Source: Streptomyces sp. NBC_01716
Lineage (GTDB): Bacteria; Actinomycetota; Actinomycetes; Streptomycetales; Streptomycetaceae
Length of the DNA stretch: 64,000 nucleotides
Direction: 5' to 3'
Assembly: GCF_036248275.1 (NCBI RefSeq)
Contig: NZ_CP109181.1
Location: 1,116,001 to 1,180,000 of the forward strand
This document shows, one piece after another, positions 15,873-24,073 of this stretch (within the stretch, counting starts at the first letter, position 1; each line of letters starts with the position of its first letter). Under the pieces are notes generated by a model, which searched no databases, had not been told where the DNA came from, and was given only the letters and a program-made list of their open reading frames with translations. The position numbers and the translations under genes were made by a program.

Positions 15873-17038
15873 CGGCCCTTCCCGAGGATGGTGACGCCGA
15901 TCGTGGAGAACCAGCCGCCGGATCCGGCGGCGAGCGCCACGTCGCAGTCCGGAACCTGCACCTCGCCGGCCTGGCCGCGGAGTTGCCGGACGGCCTCGAT
16001 CAGCAGGAAGATGCCGCGCAGCCCGGGATGGCAGGCCGACAGGCCGCCGCCGTCGGTGTTGATGGGCAGCCTGCCGCCCGGGCGGAGGTTGCCCTCCTCG
16101 GCGAACGGGCCTCCCTCGCCCGGCTTGCAGAAGCCGAGGCTCTCCAGCAGCAGGATGACCGTGATGGTGAAACTGTCGTAGAGCATGGCCATGTCCACGT
16201 CGTCCGGGGTCAGCCCCGCTCGCGCGAACGCGTCCGGCCCCGACCGGGCCCCCGCCGTCGTGGTCACGTCCGGCGCCTGCGAGATGTTCCAGTGGTTCTG
16301 GCGGGCGGCTGTCCCCAGGATCGAGACGTACGGCTGCTTGAGGTCGCGGGCGCGTTCCTCGGTGGTCACGATGACCGCCCCGCCGCCGTCGGTGATCGCA
16401 CAGCAGTCGAGCAGACGCAGGGGATCGGCGATCACGCGTGAGCCGAGGACGTCATCGACTGTCAGCGGCTTGCGGTAGATGGCCCGGGGATTGTGGGCGG
16501 CGTACTCACGGACGGCGACGGCGACACTCGCGAGCTGCTCCGGAGTGGTGCCGTACTCGTACATATGGCGCTGAGCGGCCATCGCGTAGGCCGCGACCGT
16601 GGTTTTGCCGTACGGCTCCTCGTACGCCGCACCGCCCACCGGTTTCCGGCCGTACGCCGTGCCGAGGCTTCGTCCCATCCGCGTCAGCAGGTCGCTGCCG
16701 TAGGTCAGGAGGATCGTGTGCGCCATGCCGGACCTGATCGCGGCCTCGGCGTGCTGCATCTGGAACTCGTAGGCCGATCCGCCCGTGTAGGTGCCCTCGA
16801 TCCAGCGCGGATCGAGGCCGAGGTACTCCGCCGTCTCCGGGAGGTCGACGCCCGGGACGCCGGGGATCCAGGCCTCGGCGCAGCCGAATCCGTCGATGTC
16901 GCCCTTGCTGATTCCCGAGTCGGCCAGCGCGCGTCGCATGGCCTGGGCCTGATGCCCGAGTCCGTCGAGGTGGGGTGCCTTGGGGCCGTCGGACAGTCCG
17001 ATGGCGGCGATGACCGGAGTCCGGTCGGGACGTGTCAC
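15869..17038 (-). CDS. Thiolase-fold lipid-transfer-type protein (Ltp2-like), probable retro-aldolase
   Basis: A 389-residue thiolase-superfamily protein. The nucleophilic cysteine of true thiolases is missing: the NCSTG-type motif is replaced by GTYTGGSAYEF, with Tyr84 at the cysteine position. The C-terminal half keeps TDGGGLSACHPGLRG, where thiolases have GHP. Loss of the nucleophile together with an overlapping DUF35 partner is the pattern of Ltp2-class aldolases, which cleave a tertiary beta-hydroxyacyl-CoA rather than perform thiolysis. Substrate unknown. Four bases separate it from the upstream ligase gene. Confidence 0.75.
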   Translation of the reverse strand: MTRPDRTPVIAAIGLSDGPKAPHLDGLGHQAQAMRRALADSGISKGDIDGFGCAEAWIPGVPGVDLPETAEYLGLDPRWIEGTYTGGSAYEFQMQHAEAAIRSGMAHTILLTYGSDLLTRMGRSLGTAYGRKPVGGAAYEEPYGKTTVAAYAMAAQRHMYEYGTTPEQLASVAVAVREYAAHNPRAIYRKPLTVDDVLGSRVIADPLRLLDCCAITDGGGAVIVTTEERARDLKQPYVSILGTAARQNHWNISQAPDVTTTAGARSGPDAFARAGLTPDDVDMAMLYDSFTITVILLLESLGFCKPGEGGPFAEEGNLRPGGRLPINTDGGGLSACHPGLRGIFLLIEAVRQLRGQAGEVQVPDCDVALAAGSGGWFSTIGVTILGKGR

Positions 17039-17041
17039 GGG

Positions 17042-18658
17042 TCAACTCCTCTTGCGGTTACGGAGTTCATGCTTCTGGATCTTGCCGGAGGCCGTCATGG
17101 GCAGCTCCGGGAGCACCTGCCACGAGGCGGGGATCTTCTGTCTGGCGAGCTTGGCCTCGTCCAGGTACGCCGCCATCTCGGCGTCGCCCGGCCACTCGTG
17201 GTCGGCGGCCAGGGTGACGAAGGCGCCGACGACTTCGCCGAGCCGGTCGTCGGGCAGTCCGACGACGGCCGCCATCCCGACAGCGGGGTGTCGCTGGAGG
17301 AGCTCCTCGATGTCGCGCGCGGAGAACTTCTCGCCCGCGCGATTGATGATGTCCTTGGTACGGCCGGTGATGCGTACGAGGCCCTGTTCGTCGACCCGGC
17401 CGAGGTCGCCGGTGTAGAACCAGCCCTCCTCGTCCAACTGCTCCCGGGTGAGGGCCGGATCGGTGTAGCCGATGAGTGCCTGCGGGCCCCGGATCCGCAG
17501 CTCGCCTTCCTCTCCCGGCGGGAGCCGGCGGCGTTCGGGGTCGACCGCCTGGATCTCGCTGCCGGGAACGACGGCACCGTCGTACTCGGCCCTGATGTCG
17601 AGCCGTTCGGTGGGGGCGACCCAGGAGACTCCCCCGCCGGTCTCGGTCATGCCGTAACCGCGCAGCGCCGTGATCCCGACCTCGCCGGCCTCTCGGATCA
17701 GGTCGGGTGCGGTCGAGGCGCCCCCGGACATGAAGACGGTGATGGGGTGCCCGGTCCCGATGCCCGCGCGATTAGCGGCGACCAGGTCATGGAGGAACAC
17801 CGAGGCGGCGGTGGTGAAGGTGCACCGTTCGCGCTCGATGATCCGCGCGGCCTCCGCCCCGTTCCAGGCCGGCATCACGACGATCTTGGCGCCCATGGAC
17901 GCGGGCCAGACGACGCCGGCGTTGAAGCCCGCCAGGTGCGAGAGGGGCGACGCGCAGAAGAAGACGTCCTTCGCGCCGAGCGACATGGTGTGGCGGATGC
18001 TGCGCGCGTTCGACACGAAGCCCTGACCCGTGAGTTCGACCCCTTTCGGCGCCGACGTGGTCCCCGACGTGTACAGCATCAGGCAGCACTTCTCGGGTTC
18101 GAGTGGGTCCGGCAGGGAGACGGACGGGCGTGGGTCGTCCCGCCGGGAGAAGGGGAGCCAACCCGGTCTTGGTTCGTCCATGTCGACGCAGAAGCGGGCG
18201 ACCGGTCCCCATGACGCGCCGTCGAGTATGCCGTCGAGCTCGTCGGCGGGGCGCCGGCCGCGGTTCTCGGCGATCGAGATCACCGCTCGCGGCTTGCAGT
18301 CGTTCACGATGTGCGCCATCTCGTGCTCGCGGTAGATGGGCACGACGGGGACGTTGACCGCACCGATACGGAAGGCCGCGACCTGGCCCAGCAGCGCCTC
18401 GGCCAGGTTCGGCAGCTGGATGAGGACGCGGTCGCCGCGTACGACTCCCGCCTCGACCAGGTTCGCGGCCAGTACATCGGCCCACGCGGCGAACTCGCCG
18501 TACGTCAGCCGGAGGTCGCCGATCACCAGGAACTCACGGTCCGGAGTGCGCTCGGCGACGTCGAACACCCACCATCCGAGGCGTTCGGCGGTCCAGTACC
18601 CGTGGTCGCGGTAGTAGGCCTCGCGGTCGGTCTTCGTCGTCGGCGCGGGAGCAGACAT
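17042..18658 (-). CDS. Acyl-CoA synthetase (AMP-forming)
   Basis: A 538-residue ANL-superfamily ligase, first gene of its operon. P-loop LYTSGTTSAPKG, YGMTETGGG, YTGDLGRVDEQG, hinge TGRTKDIINRAGEKFS and the catalytic lysine motif PMTASGKIQKHEL are all present. ATG 18658 is chosen because GAGAGGA lies six bases upstream; an ATG two codons earlier sits directly on that site. It should activate the imported acid as its CoA ester at the start of the pathway. Upstream lies a copy of the island's operator motif (18722-18735). Confidence 0.85.
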   Translation of the reverse strand: MSAPAPTTKTDREAYYRDHGYWTAERLGWWVFDVAERTPDREFLVIGDLRLTYGEFAAWADVLAANLVEAGVVRGDRVLIQLPNLAEALLGQVAAFRIGAVNVPVVPIYREHEMAHIVNDCKPRAVISIAENRGRRPADELDGILDGASWGPVARFCVDMDEPRPGWLPFSRRDDPRPSVSLPDPLEPEKCCLMLYTSGTTSAPKGVELTGQGFVSNARSIRHTMSLGAKDVFFCASPLSHLAGFNAGVVWPASMGAKIVVMPAWNGAEAARIIERERCTFTTAASVFLHDLVAANRAGIGTGHPITVFMSGGASTAPDLIREAGEVGITALRGYGMTETGGGVSWVAPTERLDIRAEYDGAVVPGSEIQAVDPERRRLPPGEEGELRIRGPQALIGYTDPALTREQLDEEGWFYTGDLGRVDEQGLVRITGRTKDIINRAGEKFSARDIEELLQRHPAVGMAAVVGLPDDRLGEVVGAFVTLAADHEWPGDAEMAAYLDEAKLARQKIPASWQVLPELPMTASGKIQKHELRNRKRS

Positions 18659-18721
18659 GCCCATTCCTCTCGTCGCGAACTGTGCGGACGGCGGTGCGAG
18701 GCCGTCGTTCACGTGAAGTGG

Positions 18722-18735
18722 TTAGCCATGTGTAA
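18722..18735. promoter_or_regulatory. Island operator copy 1 (upstream of acyl-CoA ligase operon)
   Basis: TTAGCCATGTGTAA is the best match to the repeated motif TTA-N2-CATG-N2-TAA and is a quasi-palindrome. It lies 64 bp before the ligase start, in an intergenic region that is clearly A+T-richer than its surroundings. Confidence 0.65.
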
Positions 18736-18773
18736 CATTGACTTAATCCAGGCGCAACGGATCGCGCCGATCT

Positions 18774-18787
18774 CTTTACCTGGCTAA
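18774..18787. promoter_or_regulatory. Island operator copy 2 (upstream of SDR gene)
   Basis: Minus-strand TTAGCCAGGTAAAG, 81 bp before the plus-strand SDR. It matches the TTAGCCA half exactly and the other half loosely. Together with copy 1 it makes the divergent region a two-site control point. Confidence 0.5.
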
Positions 18788-18868
18788 GCAAGCCTGTTTC
18801 GGAACCGGCCGATCACCTGCGGGATCTCGCGGGCCGGGCCGCACGAGCACGCAGAAGAAGGGCGAGAA

Positions 18869-19789
18869 ATGGACGAACTGAAGGGGAAGGTCGCCGTCGT
18901 CACCGGCGCCGGCCAGGGCATCGGACGAGCCGAGGCGAGGGCGCTCGCGCGGGCGGGCGCCCATGTGATCGTGAATGACGTGGGCCGCGCACCGGGCCGC
19001 CCGGCCGCCGAAGAGGCCGTGGAGGAGATCCGTGGGGCCGGTGGGAGCGCCGAGGCCAACGGGGACGACATCTCCACCTGGGACGGCGCCGAGCGGCTGA
19101 TCGGCCAGGCGGTCGGCGTCAGGGGCAAGCTCGATCTCCTGGTCTGCAATGCCGGGATCATCCGCGACCGGACCATCGTCAACATCTCCGAGGCCGAGTG
19201 GGACGCGGTGATGGCCGTCCATCTCAAGGGCCACGCGGGTCCGCTCCACTTCGCGGCGGCCCACTGGAAGTCGCTGTACCAGGAGTCCGGTGAGCAGGTC
19301 GAAGCGACGGTGGTGACGACCTCGTCGGAGGCCGGGCTCTACGGCAACTTCGGGCAGGTCAACTACTCGGCTGCCAAGGCCGGCATCGTCGCCCTGACGC
19401 AGGTCGCGGCGCGCGAGTTGGCACGGTACGGCGTACGCGCCAACTCGATCTGCCCCCGGGCCCGTACAGGAATGACCGAAGGAGTCGTCGAGGGGATGGA
19501 GCCCGTCGAGGGGGCGGCCGACGAGTGGGACCCCGAGAGCGTCGCCGCGCTCACGACCTTCCTCGGCTCGCGATACTCCCGGGGGATCACCGGCCAGGTC
19601 TTCGTCGTCCATGGCCCGACCGTGTCCCGTATGCGGGAGTGGACGCCCGCGGACGAGATCACCGGGGACAGCAGTCTTCGGCTGGAGGACATCATCAGCC
19701 GGCGCGAGCTTCTCGGCTCGGCCGAGGACACGATGATCGTGGACTTCGCCGAAGCTTCCGCGAAGTCGGGGCGTGTGGCCCGGACCTGA
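18869..19789 (+). CDS. SDR-family dehydrogenase, 3-hydroxyacyl-CoA dehydrogenase-like
   Basis: A 306-residue short-chain dehydrogenase. Cofactor motif TGAGQGIGR (residues 12-20), NAG in VCNAGIIRDR, catalytic Tyr166 and Lys170 in YSAAK. The layout (TIVNISEAEWDAVMAVHLKG) resembles the dehydrogenase domain of peroxisomal multifunctional enzyme type 2, which oxidises 3-hydroxyacyl-CoA. A ~50-residue C-terminal extension follows the Rossmann core. Monocistronic and divergent from the acyl-CoA ligase operon, sharing its control region. Confidence 0.8.
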   Translation: MDELKGKVAVVTGAGQGIGRAEARALARAGAHVIVNDVGRAPGRPAAEEAVEEIRGAGGSAEANGDDISTWDGAERLIGQAVGVRGKLDLLVCNAGIIRDRTIVNISEAEWDAVMAVHLKGHAGPLHFAAAHWKSLYQESGEQVEATVVTTSSEAGLYGNFGQVNYSAAKAGIVALTQVAARELARYGVRANSICPRARTGMTEGVVEGMEPVEGAADEWDPESVAALTTFLGSRYSRGITGQVFVVHGPTVSRMREWTPADEITGDSSLRLEDIISRRELLGSAEDTMIVDFAEASAKSGRVART

Positions 19790-19808
19790 GTGGACGTCAG
19801 CTGTTGGA

Positions 19809-19851
19809 CGAGACGGTGGCCGGACCCCAAGTGGGGCCGGCCACCGTCTCG
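19809..19851. terminator. Convergent terminator hairpin
   Basis: A 19-bp stem (19809-19828 with 19833-19851, one bulged A) with an AAGT loop, between the SDR gene and the convergent ferredoxin gene. Confidence 0.8.
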
Positions 19852-19861
19852 TTCCCGCTCG

Positions 19862-20071
19862 TCAGCCCGCCACGATGATCGCCGCGGCCGGGCAACCGGC
19901 GGCGGCCGCCACGGCGGCGTCGCGTTCGGTGGCGCTCACCCGCTCCCGCAGAACGGTCACCGTGCCCTCGTCGTCCAGGCCGAAGACCGAGGGCGCCACA
20001 AACGTGCAGTTCCCGGAACCTACGCAGACGTCCGGGTCCGCGGTGACGGTGGCCTGGGAGTTCTCGGACAT
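19862..20071 (-). CDS. 3Fe-4S ferredoxin (P450 redox partner type)
   Basis: A 69-residue ferredoxin with three cluster cysteines: Cys16 and Cys22 in CVGSGNC and Cys60 in the C-terminal GCPAAAI. The position that normally holds a fourth cysteine or histidine is glycine/serine, giving a [3Fe-4S] cluster. Such ferredoxins feed bacterial P450s. It overlaps the 7Fe ferredoxin stop by one base and follows FprA, so reductase, 7Fe ferredoxin and 3Fe ferredoxin form one unit. Two P450s of the same regulon are 20-24 kb away. Confidence 0.85.
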   Translation of the reverse strand: MSENSQATVTADPDVCVGSGNCTFVAPSVFGLDDEGTVTVLRERVSATERDAAVAAAAGCPAAAIIVAG

Positions 20072-20421
20072 CAGGCACCGCCCGACGACGCCGGGCGGCT
20101 CGACACCAGAGCGGTGTCGATACGGGTGGGCCCGAGGTCGCTCGATCCGCCGGGGTGGCCCAGCGCCTCGTCGCGCCCCGGGAGGGGCTCAAGGAAGAAG
20201 CGGGCGTTGTCGTCGACGAACTCGGCCTGGTTCTCAGGGACTTCGTCGTGGTACGTGATGGCCGTGGCCGGACAGACCGGCTCGCAGGCACCGCAGTCCA
20301 CACATTCGTCAGGGTGGATGTACGCCTTGCGCGAGCCCTCGTAGATGCAGTCGACCGGGCAGACCTCGACACAGCTGCGGTCGAGGACGTCGATGCAGTC
20401 GCCGTGGATGACGTAAGCCAT
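20071..20421 (-). CDS. 7Fe-type ferredoxin (FdxA-like)
   Basis: A 116-residue ferredoxin with the [3Fe-4S][4Fe-4S] arrangement: Cys9, 17, 21 and 25 (CVEVCPVDC) then Cys40, 43, 46 and 50 ([13 protein letters not shown]). FdxA homologues usually stop near residue 105-110; the last ~20 residues here are a Gly/Ser-rich tail. It probably shuttles electrons from the FprA-like reductase upstream. ATG is preceded by a weak GGAAG site. Confidence 0.85.
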   Translation of the reverse strand: MAYVIHGDCIDVLDRSCVEVCPVDCIYEGSRKAYIHPDECVDCGACEPVCPATAITYHDEVPENQAEFVDDNARFFLEPLPGRDEALGHPGGSSDLGPTRIDTALVSSRPASSGGA

Positions 20422-20470
20422 GAGGATGCCGACTTCCTGGTTGAAGGAACGAAGCGGTGAGCGCCCGCTG

Positions 20471-20530
20471 TTCAGACGGTGCGCCGGGGGTTCACACGGT
20501 GCGCCCGCGGTTCAGACGGTGCGCCGGCCC
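20471..20530. repeat. Three tandem copies of a 20-bp unit at the end of the ferredoxin-reductase gene
   Basis: Exact 20-bp period: TTCAGACGGTGCGCC begins at 20471, TTCACACGGTGCGCC at 20491, and TTCAGACGGTGCGCC at 20511. The unit contains the RTV-stop end of the reductase, so the duplications lie in its 3' untranslated side. Confidence 0.85.
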
Positions 20531-21867
20531 GGCCGCCCGGCGCCCGTCGCTCCGAGGTGACGCAGGGTTTCCCAGTCGGGAATCTTGGTGCGTACGCGGC
20601 CGAGTGCCCGGCCGCGGTTCAACTCCGCCGAGTCGATCGACAGCCAGCCGTCGTAGGTGACGGGCCTGATGCCGCGCGCGGCGAGCACCCGGTCGACCTC
20701 CTCGGGCCCGGCGCCACGGGGCGAGCGGCTCGCCAGATCCGCGAGGACGCCGACCACCGTTTCGGCGGCGCAGGCCCGGTTCGTCCCGACGACCCCGGAC
20801 GGTCCACGCTTGAGCCATCCGGCGACGTAGTGACCGTCGACGGCCCGGCCGTCCGGACCGAGCACCCGGCCCGCGTCGTGCGGGACGCGGCCCAGGTCTT
20901 CGTCGAACGGCAGTGTGCCGACCCGTGTGCTGTGGTGGCCGACCGAGGTGACGACCATGCCCGCCTTGAGCTCGGTGACCTCGCCGGTGGGCACCACCGC
21001 ACCGCCGGCCTCCCGTGTCTTCTCCAGGCGCACGGCCGCGAGGGCGCCGCCCGCGCCGAGAAGCTCCACCGGACGGGACCAGAAGTGGAAGTGCAGGGTC
21101 CGCCGAGCGGGAACCACCTGACGCGCGGCGAGGTCGGCGAAGGCTCTGAGGTTCGCCGCTGTCTGCGGGTCCTGTGAGTCCGCAGGCAGTGGGTCCAGGT
21201 CGATCTCGGTGGCGACGTCGTCGAGTTCGAGCAGTTCACGCAGTTCCTTCGCGGTGAACTTCGCGTGCTCGGGTCCGCGCCGGCAGACGAGATGGACGTC
21301 GCGGACACCGCTGCGCGCGAGCCGTTCCAGGACGTGCGGCGGCATGTCGGTCCCCGCCAGGTCCCGGGCCGGCTTCACCAGCAGGCGGGCCACGTCCAGG
21401 GCCACGTTGCCGGCCCCGACGACGACCACCGATTCCGCCGTCAATGGGAAGCCTTCCCCCGCTTGGGCACGGTCGGGATGGCCGCTGTACCAGGCGACGA
21501 CGTCCGTGGCCGAGCAGACCCCGGCGAGATCCTCCCCCGGTATGGAGAGCCGGCGACCGACGGAGGCGCCGGTGGCGAACACCACCGCGTCGTAAAGCCC
21601 CCGGAGTTCGGCGGTCGTCAGGTCGATACCGACGTCGACGTCCCCGAGGAAGCGGACCCGCTCACGCTCAAGGACCTTCTGAAGCGCGACGACGATCGAC
21701 TTGATCCTCGGGTGGTCGGGCGCCACGCCGTAACGGACGAGTCCGTACGGTGTGGGCAGCCGGTCGTAGATGTCGACCGACACGTCGGCGCCGCCGCGCA
21801 CGAGCGCCTCGGTCGCATAGACGCCCGCCGGTCCCGAACCGACGACGGCGACACGGTAAGGGCTCAT
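20512..21867 (-). CDS. FprA-type ferredoxin/adrenodoxin-NADP reductase
   Basis: A 451-residue flavoprotein. Start ATG 21867 gives the canonical N-terminus MSPYRVAVVGSGPAGVYATE; GAGGAG lies ten bases upstream. FAD motif GSGPAG at 10-15, RYGVAPDHPRIKSI is the adrenodoxin-reductase signature, the NADP motif is VVVVGAGNVALDVARLL, and the C-terminus has VAGWLKRGPSGVVGTNRAC. It supplies NADPH electrons to the two downstream ferredoxins and so to P450s. Two operator copies and a TTGACA promoter lie immediately upstream. Confidence 0.9.
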   Translation of the reverse strand: MSPYRVAVVGSGPAGVYATEALVRGGADVSVDIYDRLPTPYGLVRYGVAPDHPRIKSIVVALQKVLERERVRFLGDVDVGIDLTTAELRGLYDAVVFATGASVGRRLSIPGEDLAGVCSATDVVAWYSGHPDRAQAGEGFPLTAESVVVVGAGNVALDVARLLVKPARDLAGTDMPPHVLERLARSGVRDVHLVCRRGPEHAKFTAKELRELLELDDVATEIDLDPLPADSQDPQTAANLRAFADLAARQVVPARRTLHFHFWSRPVELLGAGGALAAVRLEKTREAGGAVVPTGEVTELKAGMVVTSVGHHSTRVGTLPFDEDLGRVPHDAGRVLGPDGRAVDGHYVAGWLKRGPSGVVGTNRACAAETVVGVLADLASRSPRGAGPEEVDRVLAARGIRPVTYDGWLSIDSAELNRGRALGRVRTKIPDWETLRHLGATGAGRPGRRTV

Positions 21868-21891
21868 CCGCTTCTCACTCCTCACCATCAC

Positions 21892-21919
21892 TTAGCCATG
21901 CAAACTTAACCATGTGTAG
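21892..21919. promoter_or_regulatory. Island operator copies 3 and 4 (tandem, upstream of FprA operon)
   Basis: TTAGCCATGCAAAC at 21892-21905 is followed directly by TTAACCATGTGTAG at 21906-21919: two direct repeats with a 14-bp period. They cover the -10 region and predicted start of the promoter at 21904-21932. Confidence 0.7.
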
Positions 21920-21932
21920 CAATATGTGTCAA
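21904..21932 (-). promoter_or_regulatory. Promoter of the FprA-ferredoxin operon
   Basis: On the minus strand TTGACA (21932-21927) is 17 bp from TTAAGT (21909-21904). The two operator copies lie over its -10 element and start point. Confidence 0.65.
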
Positions 21933-21945
21933 CGGTCGCTCCCGC

Positions 21946-22827
21946 TCAGTACGTTCGCTTCGCGGACGCGACGACCGCGCGCGTGGCCTCCGCCGCGAGT
22001 CGCGCGGCATCGGCCGCCGGCCGCCGCCGGAGCTCGTCGGAGTAGATCTCGATCGAGAACGGCGCCTCAACTCCGGGCCTGTCGAGGGCCCTGACGAACG
22101 AACGCAGGTCCAGGTCGCCCTCGCCGGGCAGGACGCGGTGGTGAACGGCGTCGGCCATCCGGTCGGGGTCGACCGGCGGGATCGGCCCGTCGTTGAACTG
22201 GACCATGAAGACGCGCTCCGCCGGCACCGTCCGCAGCGACTCCAGATCCGGCCGGCCGCGAAAGAAGTGCCAACTGTCGACGCAGAGCCCGCCGTTGTCG
22301 CGGTTAGCCTCGGTGACGACCGCGAGCCCGGCCGCCAGATCCGGGATGCTGCTGTAGGGAACGAACTCCAGCGCCACCCTCAGCCCGTAGGCGGCGGCCC
22401 GGTCGCAGAGACGCCCGAAGGCGTCGGCCACCTCCGGTCCTGCGGGCCGGGCGTCGAAGGTGCCGACGGTCTGCGCGAACGGCACCCCGAACGTGTCAGC
22501 CAGGTGGAACGCGATCCTTTCCGCCGCCGGGTCGGCGTAGACCAGCCCCGGACGGCCGGGGATGCCCGCGGGTCCCGGCGTGCCGTGGAAGCCGAAGAGC
22601 ACCTCGACCTCGTTGATCCGCACATCCCACTCGGCGAGGACCGCGGCGAGGTCACGGTCCGTCCAGCCGTCCGCGAGCAGGGCTTGGTAGTACGGGATGG
22701 CGAGGCCGATCCCGTCGTACCCGCACTGCCGGGCAGCCGCCACCCGGTCGGGGAACGAGGCATCGCGTACGGTGCCCCAGGCCAGGACCAACCGCGGCTC
22801 GCGGGCGAAGACCGGCGACGCTGTCAT
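21946..22827 (-). CDS. Sugar-phosphate isomerase/epimerase-like TIM-barrel protein (AP-endonuclease family 2 fold)
   Basis: A 293-residue xylose-isomerase-like barrel. Metal-binding residues appear in LRVALEFVPY (Glu), GGLCVDSWHFFRGR (Asp, His), VFMVQFNDGP (Asp) and FSIEIYSDEL (Glu). ATG 22827 is chosen because GAGGAG lies seven bases upstream. Members include isomerases, epimerases and dehydroshikimate dehydratase-like lyases; the exact reaction here is unknown. Last gene of the minus-strand unit that starts at 26013; it may isomerise or dehydrate a hydroxylated intermediate. Confidence 0.75.
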   Translation of the reverse strand: MTASPVFAREPRLVLAWGTVRDASFPDRVAAARQCGYDGIGLAIPYYQALLADGWTDRDLAAVLAEWDVRINEVEVLFGFHGTPGPAGIPGRPGLVYADPAAERIAFHLADTFGVPFAQTVGTFDARPAGPEVADAFGRLCDRAAAYGLRVALEFVPYSSIPDLAAGLAVVTEANRDNGGLCVDSWHFFRGRPDLESLRTVPAERVFMVQFNDGPIPPVDPDRMADAVHHRVLPGEGDLDLRSFVRALDRPGVEAPFSIEIYSDELRRRPAADAARLAAEATRAVVASAKRTY

Positions 22828-22938
22828 CCGTCTACTCCTCACCGAGGCAGGGCCGCGCGGGCGCGTGTGCGTGTGCCTGTCCGTACACGTGCGTCGGCCA
22901 ACTGGCCCTCGAAGCACGCGACCCGGCCCTCGCCGGCG

Positions 22939-24063
22939 TCACCGCGACCCGATCATTCGCCCGGCCCCCGTCGGACCGGGCAGCACCCGGCGCTCGGCCA
23001 AGGTCCTCAGCGCGTCACGGAAGGTCACCTCGGTGTCGTAGACCTGGGTGAAGCCCGCCTGTTTGACCTTGACCGTACTCACCAGCGCCGGCGGGGGCAT
23101 GGTCGTCAGGCCGTGTCCGAAGGTGTAGTCGGCGTACTGGTGCGACCGGCCGAGGACGTCGAGCAGCGAGAGCGGGCGGAGCCGGTGTTTCGCGACGATG
23201 TCCTCCCAGACGCCGGCCAGTCGGGGAAGCTCGTCGGCCAGGCTCATCGGGCGGGGTTCGGCGGGCGCCACCCCCGTCGCGTCGGCCAGGGCCGGCCAGA
23301 GTTCGTGCCAGGAGAACACCTCCCCGTTCGTGAGGTTGAAGTGCTCGCCCCGGGCCGCGGGCGAGGTCGCAGCCCACACCAGCGCGCCCGCCACCAACCG
23401 CGCGTCCACGACCTGGCGTACCGGATGGATCGTGCCCCCGGGGAAGCCGAACGGCATCCCTGTCGCGGCACTGAGCGCGGCGAACACACCGATCACCGGC
23501 GGCATGCAGTAGGAGGCCCCGTACGCCGGTCCCACCACCTGGACCGGCCGGAGAATGGTCCAGTCGAACGCGTGGCGATCGGCCAGCTCCCGGAGCAGAT
23601 CCTCCTGGTGCCAGTAGAAGTTCTCGTGGTCGTCACGCGGAGCCCGCTCGCGTGCCGGGATCGGGATCGGATGCAGATGGGCGCCGTACGCCTTCGTTCC
23701 TTGCAGCACGGTGGCGTGCCGCAGTCCGCCCGCGGCGGCAAGCGGCACGAGGACGTTGCCGAGCATCGCCCGGTTGGTCGCCATCTGCGCCGGGTCGGAC
23801 CAGCCGGCGACCAGGTCCGGCTTCTCGTACGCCGCCGCGTAGACGAGGTGGGTCGGCCGTGGCGACAGCGCGGCAACGGCGTCCCGGGTCGCGACCGCAT
23901 CCGTCAAGTCCACGGACACATGGTCGAATCGCACGGATCCGTCCACCTCGGGAGGGCGCCGCGAGAAGGCGGCCACGTCCCACCCTTCGGCGGTGAAGGC
24001 GGCGATCGCCGCCGTCCCTATGAGCCCGCTGGCTCCCGCCACCAGCACTCGTACCGCACTCAT
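22939..24063 (-). CDS. PRISE-type SDR (progesterone 5-beta-reductase / iridoid synthase-like)
   Basis: A 374-residue NAD(P)-binding protein. Cofactor motif VAGASGLIG at residues 8-16. The family landmarks are VLQGTKAYG (Lys124, Tyr126) and NFYWHQEDLL (Tyr150), which correspond to the catalytic lysine and tyrosine of PRISE enzymes that reduce the C=C of enones by 1,4-addition of hydride. Bacterial PRISE homologues are less common than plant ones. In this island it may saturate an unsaturated cyclic ketone or aldehyde before or after ring activation. ATG follows AAGGAGACAGG; the gene is 10 bp from the upstream hydratase. Confidence 0.75.
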   Translation of the reverse strand: MSAVRVLVAGASGLIGTAAIAAFTAEGWDVAAFSRRPPEVDGSVRFDHVSVDLTDAVATRDAVAALSPRPTHLVYAAAYEKPDLVAGWSDPAQMATNRAMLGNVLVPLAAAGGLRHATVLQGTKAYGAHLHPIPIPARERAPRDDHENFYWHQEDLLRELADRHAFDWTILRPVQVVGPAYGASYCMPPVIGVFAALSAATGMPFGFPGGTIHPVRQVVDARLVAGALVWAATSPAARGEHFNLTNGEVFSWHELWPALADATGVAPAEPRPMSLADELPRLAGVWEDIVAKHRLRPLSLLDVLGRSHQYADYTFGHGLTTMPPPALVSTVKVKQAGFTQVYDTEVTFRDALRTLAERRVLPGPTGAGRMIGSR

Positions 24064-24073
24064 CCTGTCTCCT

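Noticed and set aside
15869..17038. A conventional beta-ketothiolase
   Set aside because: The nucleophilic cysteine is replaced by tyrosine and a DUF35 partner overlaps it.
20071..20421. A dicluster ferredoxin of nitrogenase or hydrogenase type
   Set aside because: The cysteine spacing fits FdxA 7Fe ferredoxins and neighbours are FprA and a P450-type ferredoxin.
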